Assembly: GCA_037013495.1 (NCBI GenBank)
Contig: CM072801.1
Coordinates: 18,529,501 to 18,593,500 of the forward strand
Length of the DNA stretch: 64,000 nt
Direction: 5' to 3'
Source of the DNA: Hippophae tibetana
Lineage: Eukaryota > Streptophyta > Magnoliopsida > Rosales > Elaeagnaceae
The notes beneath the pieces are model-generated. The model was not told the origin of the DNA. It made no database searches and saw nothing but the letters and a program-made list of their open reading frames with translations. Shown here one piece after another: positions 32,013 through 44,100 of this stretch; position 1 is the stretch's first letter; each line of letters starts with the position of its first letter. A program made the position numbers and the translations under genes.

Positions 32013-32100
32013 GGGTGAATAATCCGAAACAGAAGGATATCGACTACCACTACGTTAACCATCGTTCTTTTCATTCTCTTCTAAGCCCTCTTGCGTTCCC

Positions 32101-35100
32101 ATGGCTGCTGTTACTGCTCTCGGTGGTGCTGCCTCTTCTCGCCTTATTCCTACTACCGCCAGAGCCACGGTTTCTCTCTCCATATCTTCTACTTCCACTT
32201 CCACTTCCTCATTTGCTTCTTCTTCTTCTTCTTCTTCTTCTTCTTCTCCTCTCAAATGTCTCCGATCATCTCCTCTTATCTCTCACCTCTTTCTCAGCCA
32301 GGTATAATCATCTTTCATTATTTGTATGTGTTTAATTTTCTAATGGTGTGAAGCCAACCATTCAATTTTAGATAATCAAAAAACATATAAATTTCGAAAA
32401 CAAAATCCTATTTTCAATGTAAAAGAAAGTTTTTGGGGAGAGAAAAATTGAAATTTTTTTTAAATATTTTTATTACTTTTATTGGAGAATACATTTTCTG
32501 TGCTTTCTTTAGAGAAATTATTGTAATTCTTTTACAATATTGAAATTCTTCTACAATTTGGCGTAGATTTTACTCCTAATTTGTTTGGAAGTTTTCTACT
32601 TAAAATTTTAGTTTTTATTATTTTTTTTATTTCTACTTTAGTTATAATTATATGTCCCGTACCACAATATTTTAACAGCGGTATCAAAGCGTTGGATTTA
32701 TAGCTGGTTTTTGTTCTATAGTTAGATCCAATTAGGATAAAGGAGACATCTATAAAATAGAGAAGTTCAATGGAAATAATTTTTCATTGTGAAAAATGAG
32801 AATAAAAAGAAAGGAAAGATAATTGCATGAAACAATTGAAGAAAAACTCGACGAGATCATTTACGACGGCAAGTGAAACGAGATGGATGACAATGCTATG
32901 ACTAATCTGCCCTAGCACTAATTGGTGGAGTATTGTCAAGTGTGATGGAGAAAAAAAAACATAAAAAGAGATATGAGATACTCTAACAAAATTGTACAAG
33001 GTCAAATCACTGCATAACAAAATTTTCTTGAGAAGAAAACTTTACATCTTTTAGATGATGGAGTCAACTATGGTGATTGAACGTATCAATTAACACTTTA
33101 TTTTCAGAGCTCACAATAGTGGGGCATAACATAGAGACTAGTGGAAGTGTTGAAATTTTATTTCAAAGTTTACTTGATTCGTATGATCAAATCATCATCA
33201 ACTTAACCAACAACATTGAAGTTCTAGTCTTCGATGATATTGCAGTTGCAACTCTTGAAGAAGAAAATCGGCACAAGAGCAAAGAAGATATATCAGGAGG
33301 CTTACAACAAGTCGAAGTTTTAACAAAAACAAGAGGGAAATCAACGGATCATGGCCCCAGTAGGAGTCAAAATTAGAGTAGATCAAAATCCAAAAGTAAA
33401 ATATCAATTGTCATCATCGTGGTAAGAAAGGGCATTACAAAAGGGAGTTTTGGCATCTCAAGAAGAGAGACGAAGTAGAAAGGATGGAAATGTTTCGAGT
33501 ACCATACGCATCAGTAGTGGGTAGCTTAATGATTGCTATGGTTTACACAAGATCAGACATTGCACAAGTAGTGAGAATGATTAGTCGATACATGACGAAT
33601 CCTAGTAAAGAACATTGAAGTATTGTGAAGAGGATCCTAAGATATGTCAAGGGTACTTCAAATGTTGCATTATGTTATAGAGGATCAAACTTTACTGTTA
33701 GAAGCTATGCCAAATTTTGCAGGTGATTTTGATAAGAGCAAGTGCACCTCAGGTTATGTGTTTACTCTTGGTGGAGGAGCCGTAAGTTGGGTTTCAAAAT
33801 TACAATCTATCGTGGCTATTTCTACGACAGAGGTAGAATACGTCGTAGCTACACAAGCTAACAAAGAGGTAATATGGTTGCAAATGCTACTGGAGGAGTT
33901 CAGTCACAAATAAGAGAAGATTGCTCTATTTTGTGATAGTTAGAATGCTTTGCATCTGGCAAAGAATCCAGCATTTCATTCGAAGACAAAGCACATACGT
34001 GTTTAGTATCACTTTGTTCGTGAGAAGGTAGAAGAAAGAAGTATGAATATATAGAAAATTCATACTAAAGATAACCTAGTTGATATGTTAACAAAGCCAA
34101 TCGATAATGATAAATTTACTTGGTATCGATCCTCTATTGGCCTAGTAAAAATCTAAGCAGTATGAAGAATGAGAAAGGTAGTTGGAGGAACTAATTGTGA
34201 AAGATAATTTCAAGTGAAAGAATAAAAGTAGATGTGAAATTATCTTCACATTAAAGAGTCAAAATTGACCTAAAGAATTTGGTAGCAAATTCCAAATTGA
34301 ATTCTCTTGGTAGCAAATTCCAAATTGAATTCTCTTGGTAGCAAATTTCAAATTAAATTCTCTTAGTAGCAAATTCTAACTTGAATTCTCTTAGTAGCAA
34401 AATCCAATTTTATTGGTGGTTGTATAAATAGAAAGTCAACTATTCAATTTGAGATAATAAAAAACATCCTAATTTTTAAAACAAAATCCTATTTTGGGTG
34501 AAAAAGAGAGTTTTTAGAGAGAAAAAAAGAAGTGAGATTTCTTCTAAATATTTTCTTTCCTGTAGAGTGTATTTTCTTTTATTATAAGAGAGAGTATTGT
34601 CAATTGTGTTCTTCTTACTTTAGAGAGAAATTTTTATAATCCTTCTGCAATAATGAAATCCTTATAGAATTTACCCGTGATTTTTCTCCTAATTTATTTG
34701 GGAGTTTTTCACGTAAAATTTTGGTGTTTATTATTTTTTTTATTTCTACTTTAGTTGTAATTGTGTGCCTCGTACCTCAACGTCCTAACACCAATTACAA
34801 CTGAAGTAGAAATAAGAAAAAAATGGAAAAGGAAAAATAATAAACACCAAAATTTTATGTGAAAAACTTCCAAACAAATTATGAGAAAAATCACGAGCAA
34901 ATTGTAGAAGGATTTTACTATTGAAAAATGATTACAATAATTTTTTTCTAAAATAAGGATAGCACAATTGATAATGCCCTATCTAATAATAGGAGAAAAT
35001 ACACTTTCTCTAATAAAAGAAAAGACAATATTTAGGAAAACTCACTTTTTTTTGTTTCTCTTTAAAAACTTTATTTTTCATCCAAAATAGGATTTTATCT

Positions 35101-38100
35101 TCAAAATTAAGATGTTTTTTTATTATCTCAAATTGAATAGTTGGCTTCCTATTTATAGAACCACCAAGAGAATTCAATTTGGATTTTGCTACCAAGAGAA
35201 TTCAAGTTAGAATTTGCTACCAAGAGAATTCAATTTGAATTTTGCCCCCAAATTCTTTAGGTCAATTTTGATTCTTTAATGTTAAGATAATTTCATATCT
35301 ATTTTCATTCTTCCATTTGAAATTATCTTTCATAGTTAACTCTTTGGACTACCTTGCTCATCTTTATGCTACTTATATTTCTGCTAGGCCAATAGAGGAT
35401 TGACACCAAATAAATTTGTCATTATTGACTGACTTTGTTAACATATCAATTAGGTTATCTTTAGTATAGATTTTCTATATATTTACACTTCTTTCTTCTA
35501 CCTTCTCACGAACAAAGTGATACTGAACACGTATGTGTTTTGTCTTCGAATGAAATGCTGGATTCTTTGCTTGATGTAAAACATTCTAACTATCATAAAA
35601 TAAAGCAATCTTCTCTTGTTTGTGATCGAGCTCTTCTAGTAGCATTTGCAACCATATTGCCTCTTTGCTAGCTTGTGTAGCTACGACATATTCTGCTTCC
35701 GTCGTAGAAATAGCCACGATAGACTGTAATTTTGAAACCCAGCTTACGACTCTTCCAGCAAGAGTAAACACATATTTGAGGTGGACTTGGTCTTATCAAG
35801 ATCACCTGCATAATCTGAATCAACATAGCCTCTGACAGTAAAGTCTGATCTTCCATAACATAATGTAACATTTGAGGTACCCATGATATATCTTTAGATC
35901 CTTTTCACAGTACTCCAATGCTTTTTACCAGGATTTGCCATGTATCGACTAACCACTCCCACTACTTGTGCAATGTCTGGTCTCGTGTAAACCATAGCGA
36001 ACATTAAGCTACCCATTGCTGATACTTATGGTACTCGAGACATTTTCATCTTTTTGTTTTGTTGTTAGGACTCATACTTGAAATTAATAGGAAGAGGGGT
36101 AGGAATAGACTTACAATTTTGCATGTTGAAGCACCGCATCCTGTTATCTCTGTCTCGGTATATTTGCATCCCTAGAATCTTATTTGTCGATCCTAAGTCC
36201 TTCATTTTAAATTCCCTAGCCAACTGTGCCTTTAAGATTGTAATACGACCTTGATTGGGGCCTGTTATCAATATGCCGTTAACATACAACAATAGAATAA
36301 TAAAATTACCATCACTAAATCTCTTGTAGTAAACACAAGGATTTGCACTATGCCTGTTGTATCCAAGGCTTATAATGAAGGAATCAAATTTATTATATTA
36401 ACATCTTAGCGCCTGTTTGAAACCGTATAGATATTTGTTCAACTTGCAAACCAAGTTCTCTTTTCCTTTTTCTTCAAAACCTTTTGGTTGGAACATGTAA
36501 ATCTTTTATTCAAGTTCTTCACGAAGAAATGCAAATTTCACGTCTAATTGTTCTAAGTACAAGTCAAATGTAGCACATATTACCAAGACTACTCGAACCG
36601 TTGTAAGTCGAACAACAAGAGAGAATATTTCGTTGAAGTCTATGCCTTCTTTCTAAGTGAATTTTTTCACCACCAATCTAGCACGATACCGCTCCACTTG
36701 GTCATTGTCATCTCATTTGATCTTGTAAACCCATTTGTTCTTAATGACTTTCCTTCCTTGTGGTAGTGGAACAAGATTGCATGTCTTGTTTTTATAAAAG
36801 GCTTCAATTTCTTTCCCTTGTACCTTATCTTCTGTAAATATCACATCTCTTTTGATTATCACCTTATGGGCAGTGAGATCCCATAAGAGGTACCCTTTAA
36901 CTCTATCAACATACCCTAAGAAAATGCATTTTTTGGATTTTGGATTTAACTTTGATGTTTCTTGGGCATTGTAACATAAATAGGATTTTCGAATGTATGT
37001 AAGTGAGAATAAACAATTGGCTTATTAGTCCCCATCTCTATCGGCGTTTTCAGATTGATTGTGGTTGATGGTGACCGATTGATCACATAACAGGCGGTTT
37101 AGACTGCTTCTGCTCAAAATGACTTGGTCATCCCCGTAATTCTCAACATCGCTCTTGTCCTTTCTAACAAGGTTCTGTTCATCTAATCTGTTACTCCATT
37201 TTGTTGTGGACTATATGCCATCGTGAATTTCCTTTTGATACCTTCTTGTTAACAAAAGTTATCAAATTCATTATTGGTATATTCTCCTTCATTGTCTATC
37301 CTCAAACACTTGATCTTCTTCTCAGATTGAAGCTCAACACGTGTTTTGATTATTTTGAAAATTGAAAATACATTTGTTTTATATTTTATTGGACACACCT
37401 AACATTTCTTAGAATAATCATCAATAAAAGAGACAAAGTATTTTGCTCCTCCTAGGGACAAAACTGGTGCTTGCCAAACATCAGAATGGATTAATTCTAA
37501 GATAGCTTTGCTTCTAACATTAAAAATATTGAATTTTAATTATGTTGTTTACTAATAACACAATGCTCACAAAAGGATAATGATATCTTTTTGAGCCTTG
37601 GAAGAAGCTTTTGTTCAACAAAAATCTTCAAACCTCGTTCCGATATGTGGCCAAGCTTACAGTGCCACATCATTGTTAATTCTTCTGTCAAACTTGACAA
37701 CGCTGTGGATGTTTCTCTTTCTTGTAGTGTTTCTTTATGTATGTCCAAATTTGTAGCTATTTTTTCTTCTTTAATCATTACAACACCTTTAATTATTTTC
37801 ATGGTCCCATCTTGAATATGATTTTTACACCCACTATTATCTGATTGTCCTAAAGACAATAGATTTTTCTTTAGGCCTTTCACATGCCGTATCTCTTGGA
37901 TGGTGCAAACTGTATCATCAAACATTTTCAATTTGATGGTACTAATACCAGTAATCTAAAAGGTATGATCGTCTCTCATCAACATAGATCCTCTTGAGAT
38001 AGGTTCATATTGATTGAACCATTCTCTTCGAGGAGTCATATGTCAAGTCATTCTTGAATCCATAAGCCAGACATCAACAAATCTTCTTCTGCGTTTAGTA

Positions 38101-41100
38101 GCGGTTATTGCCTCATTGTATAAAATTCCACTATCATCTGAGATACTTGTTACACAACTCTGAGTTTTTAATGACTCAGGATCTTCTTCTTTCTTCTTGA
38201 GATGCCAACACTCCTTTTTGTAATACCCTTTCTTACTAGAGTGATGACACTTGACATTTTTCTTATTTTTAGATTTTGATCTACTCTGATTTTCACTCCC
38301 ATTGGGGCCGCATTCCGTTGATCTCCCTCTCGTTATTGTTAAAGCTTTGGCTTGCTGTGAGCCTCCCCATCTATCATTTTTGCTCTTGCGTCGACTTTCT
38401 TATTCAAGAATCGAAGTTGCAATATCATTGAAGACTAGAACTTCAATGCTATTGGTTAAGTTGATGATGAGTTGATCATACGAATCATGTAAACTTTGAA
38501 GTAGAATTTCAGCACGTTCATTCGTCTCTATGTTATGCCCTATTGCTGTGAGTTGTGAAAATAAAGTGTTGGGGGTGTTGATGTGGTCACTCACCATAGT
38601 TGACTCCATCATTTGAATGGTGTAAAGTTTTTTTCTTAAGAAAGTTTTGTTGTGTAGTGATTTGACCTCGTACAATTTTGTCAGAGTATCCCATATCTCT
38701 TTTGTACCCTTTTTCTCCGCCACACTTGACAATACTTCATCGGCTAGTGTTAGGTGCAGATTAGCAATAACATTTCCATTTATCTCGTTCCACTTGCCAT
38801 CGTCAATGATCTTGTCGGGTGTTTTTTCAATTGCCGCCAAGCAGTTATCTTTCCTTAAAACTACTTTTATTCTCATTTTTCACAATGAGAAATTATTTTC
38901 ATTGAACTTTTCTATTCATACTTCGTCGTCATTATTGAAGATGTCTCCTTTCTACTAGTTGTATCTGATCGTAGCATGAAAATCAGCTATAAACCCAACG
39001 CTCTGATACCACTGTTAGTACGTTGCGGCACGGGGCATACAATTATAACTGAGTAGAAATAAGAAAAAAAAATGAAAAAAGGAAAAATAATGAACATCAA
39101 AATTTTACGTGGAAAACTTCCAAAAAAATTTGGAGAAAAAATCACGGGCAAGTTGTAGAAGGATTTCATTATTGTAAAATGATTACAATTATTTTTTCCT
39201 AAAATAAGGAGAGTATAATTGACAATACTCTCTCTTATAATAGGAGAAAATGCACTCTCTCTAATAAAAGGAAAAACAATATTTAGGAAAAATCTTACTT
39301 TTTTCTTCTCTCTAAAAACTCTCTTTTTCACCCAAAATAGGATTTTGTTTTAAAATTGGGATGCTTTTTGATTATCTCAAATTGAAAGGTTGGCTTCCTA
39401 TTTATAGAACCACCAAGACAATGCAATTTGGATTTTAATACCAAGAGAATTTTAGTTGGAATTTGTTACCAAGAGAATCCAAGTTAGAATTTGCTACCAA
39501 GAGAATTCAATTTAGAATTTGACACCAAATTCTTTAAGTCAATTTTGACTCTTTAATGTGAAGATAATTTCACATCTACTTTTTCAGTGAATGTGTTTGT
39601 TTTGTTTCAGAGGAGATCTGTTGCTTATGTTTCGAGTAGAGGATTTAGTGAAGTTTCTTCTCCGAAATGCTTTGCTTCTGATCCAAAACAGTTGAAGAGT
39701 GCCAGGGAAGATATCCGAGAGCTTCTCAAGAGTACGTTCTGCCATCCTATTCTGGTACTTTCTTGCTTTACTCTTTTTTGTTGCTCTCTTATTTCGTCAA
39801 TCCATGTTTTTCATCTATATCCTATATGTATGTAAAATAGGTTCGCCTTGGATGGCATGATGCTGGTACGTATAACAAGAACATTGAGGAGTGGCCACAA
39901 AGAGGAGGAGCTAATGGAAGTTTGAGATTTGAGATTGAGCTCAAACATGCAGCCAATGCAGGTAATGAAGCAGTGCCTGATATCTAAGCTCATGTTATAG
40001 ATAGTTTTGTCTGATAGGATGCCCTTCCAGGTCTTGTGAATGCTTTGAAGCTTCTTCAGCCTATCAAAGACAAGTACTCTGATGTCACATATGCTGACTT
40101 GTTTCAATTGGCGAGTGCTACAGCTGTGGAGGTAGTCCTTGCTCTTCTCATAACATAGAATTAATAGTTAAAATGATTGCCAAATCCTTTTGGAGCTGCA
40201 GGAGGCTGGAGGCCCCAAACTGCCAATGAAGTATGGAAGAGTGGATGTCTCGGGTCCTGAGCAGTGCCCTGAAGAAGGGAGGCTTCCTGGTGAGCAAAAA
40301 CGTGTACCTTTTAGTTGCCAGTATTTTCAATTGTCCAAGTTGGTCCTCTGTTGAGATCCTTTAAATAATAAATTTGCTGACATCTGTTAGAGAAAATACT
40401 ATCTCACTGACTTCTGAGTTTGCCTTAACTGCATGAAAAAAAGTTGTTTAGAGAAGTTTCATTTTATTAGCCAGCAAAAGTTGCTTACATTGCATGGCTG
40501 TTTTACTGTGGATAGTTTCGACGTTTTCAAAGGCTTCATATGATATTTATGGATTTAAATTTGATAAAACTCCAAGTTATTTCTTTCATAAGACTTGATT
40601 GCATGAGCATAGGGTTGAATATCTGTATGTTCAATATCTTTGCATCTGGAAGTTTTTGATGTCTTTTCACTTCTAGAATAACTTTCTGTTTGAGACAAAC
40701 AAGTTTTGGTTGATTTTGTTGTATAGCTTCAACTTATTAATTTAATTTTGACTCAATCTGATTTTCAGCTGCCGGTCCACCTTCTCCTGCTGATCACCTA
40801 CGAGATGTTTTCTACAGGATGGGGTTGAATGACAAGGTGATTTTTAGTCAATTAGGTTTTGTTCTAGATCTATTATGTTCATGTCTGTTTACTAAAGTGC
40901 TGTTTACTTTCAGGAAATTGTAGCCTTATCTGGTGCGCATACACTGGGAAGGTCTAGACCGGAACGCAGCGGCTGGGGCAAGCCAGAGACAAAATATACG
41001 GTATTCAAACATCATACTTACTCTATGCGGAAATTCTTGCCAATATGGTAATTGAAGTTGCTCATTTCCTATGCCATCTTGTAAGTTTGTGATCTATATT

Positions 41101-44100
41101 AATTAAAGTAATAAGGTTGTGATCGGCGTTATTTCTACTTGCCACTCTACCTCATGTATTACTGTTGACACGACATGTCATCGATACCGACATTGGTAGG
41201 TGATATGTGTTAAAAATGGCCATATTTAAATTGGACTCAAATATTAGTGATTCATGGATGAGGAAAAGAAATAAATAGGAGAGAGCGACTATGATTTAGA
41301 AATGGAAATTTGTTGTCAATAACATAGTATGAAGAAGGAGAAGATGAGGAGTCCTTGTTCAAAAATAGAAAAGAAGGAAAGAAAGAAAGAAAGAGGAGTT
41401 GTTGGATGCATGGAGAAGATGAAGAGAAATTAGGGAATCACTAAAGCTTTACATGTTTGATCCCCTTATTTTTCTTTTATACTTTTGAAGTTTACTTTTA
41501 AGCTGGTTTCAAATTTTGGATTAAATGTGCGGAAATTAAAGAGTAAAATGTGCAAAATTATAAAAAATAAAAGTAAGAAAAAATAAGTTGATAAAATCAA
41601 ATAAAAAATAATAAGGGATCAAACAGTAGAATAAAAAAAATATATAGACTGTTTGTGTAGTTCAACCTCAAAAGAATAAAAACAGTAAAGAGATTAAAGT
41701 GTAAAAAATAAAAAGGGACTTAATTGTGAGGAAAAAAAAGTAAGGGAATCAAAATGTGAAAATTATAAAATAAAAGAATAAATAATAAGGAAACCAAAGT
41801 ATAAAATACATAAAATATAAGAAACATTTGTGTAGTTCATCCTACTTATTATATAAAAGCATATTGTATGTTAAACATAATTTTTATAATATTTTGTTGT
41901 GTCTAAGTCGTGGTTTTAGAAAACAATCTAAGGTTACTCTCAAGGCTTGCCTTAAGATTTTTTATCCCTAAAAATTGCATTAAGGTTAGTATTTCTTAGT
42001 TTCTTTAACTTGGCTAAGGCATATACCTCAAGGCTTAAGTTTTAAGATGTGTAAAAGCTTATGCCTCTAAACTTCCGTGAAATTAAGTTAAATTGATGGG
42101 ATTAGAATACAAAATTAGGTTCTATTTATGTTTTGAAAGAAATCCCACATTAAACTCAACTTTCCTAAGTTGACAACAAGAGAAAAACCAAAAAAGTATG
42201 AAAAACCATAATCAATTGAATTTAGGGTTTTCAACTCTATCAGCATCTTCTCCTTCCTCGTACTTCCAACAATCACTAGCAACCTAGTTCCACTATTTTT
42301 GACCCTTCTAATTTTTTTTTGAGCTACTTCTTCCTATTCTAACTCCATTTAAAATTCGTAGTCCAACAACTCGTCCTTTTTGTAGAGAATCATGTACTTT
42401 TTTTTTTGTACTTCTTTCTAAACGTCTTTCATTTCTTTTTCCGTTTGAGCATATTATGATTGTGTTAATATTCTTCTCAATCCATCTTCTCTGATTTTTT
42501 TCTCTTTTCTTCTCTCCCTCTTAGTAAAATTGAAAGCTTATTTTAGGTGATGCTCTATTATTTTGTTTTTAGTTCATGTCATTGCAAACAATGAAGTACT
42601 CAGTTCTATCGATTTTGCTCTATTTATTTATTGCTTGCCTCCACATTGTTTGACACTTTTAGTTGCTGATTTTGAAGTCCTTATGGAATTATTAGATTTT
42701 TTTTGTGATGACGTCTTACTACTATTTATTTTAATTTTATATATTTTTTTTAAAAGTTCGCCTTGGTGCATACTCAGAGGCTTAGATTGCCTTGAGGCTT
42801 ACTCATTAGGTAGAAGTAAAATGGCTCAAGGTTAGTTTCTATCTTTTAAAACCTTGCTTTAAGACTTGCGGATCTATACCTGTATCCGACTCAAAGTAAC
42901 ATAAGTTTTGTTATTTTTATGCCAAATGGCAAAGTGTGAAAATCCCTTGCAAACATCAGTCTTTCTTTTATTCAAGCTACATTTTATTTTACACCTAGGT
43001 TCTGTCATGTGATATTACTAGTATTACTTTCTTAAATGAACTTGTTACATTGTATAGTTGGTTTTGGTTTGAAATAATTGAAACTGGAGCTAATAGATTT
43101 CAAAAACATTATTTAAAACGCTGCAAAATAATCAAACCAAAGAACTCACGTTTTCATGTATAGAACAAATACTATATTAGAGATCATACCTCTTCTTTTT
43201 GCAAGTAAGCTTTGTATAACTCTAATGGTTTATCCAGAGCTTCCAAGATATGTCCAAAGTTGGAGAACTAGGTGAGTGCACCAAGAGGAAAGCCTTGCTT
43301 TAGTGACTATCAATAGGTTAGGTTGATTTAACTAGAGGGAAAGTCTCACAAAGGTAATTGTTTTCTCTTTATTGCTCAATACATGAGCCACTCAAGGTGG
43401 AGAGGTAAAAATTGTGTTCCAAGAGCACTTAGAACATGATAAATAGCCTTTTAAGCTCTTAGCGTTATTGTATTATGAGTCTTAAGTGAATTAGAAAAAG
43501 ACTTGCTCGAAATGTGTAAAAAGGGAATTATCTGCATAGGAAATTCATAGTTGATGCCCGGTTGCCACTAATGCCATCTTTTTGTTCTCACCCCAAGGAC
43601 GAGCACTTGGCAAGCAACTCCCATTTTACAAATTAGTGTGGGCACTCGATCACTCTATAGGCTACCCAAGTGCCACCCAAAATTTTCTCCTTGATCGATT
43701 TTCCCTAGTGCCAATCCCACCCTTATACCCATGAAATTATAGCTCAATCAAAATATCTCGTTTTTCATAATTAGTGAATATTTATCTTGGCTACCTCGGT
43801 GACACTTTCATTACTTAATCCAAGATTACTTTTCCTCAAGCTCAAGGAGCTAAATATTAATCTTGGTGCACTCCACTAAAAATTCGAGATTATAAGTCTC
43901 AATAATATAATCATTTGAATATTTAAATGATTTCCCATGAGACACCATAACATAGTGAAAGTCACTCATGCCAACACACCATTAGTGTAATACTCGAATG
44001 CACTGTGGCGAAGACTGCTAACCAATGTAAACGTCTTGTACCCTTGAGTATGTAATTCATATAAAGACTACCTTTAACAAATCTAGTTTTTCAATTGTCA

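Noticed and set aside
32055-32255. Minus-strand frame with a long poly-Glu run
   Set aside because: It is the antisense of the TTC repeat in tAPX exon 1.
42563-42835. 90-codon hydrophobic frame in tAPX intron 7
   Set aside because: It overlaps the right end of a TIR-like element and is T-rich; such hydrophobic frames arise by chance.
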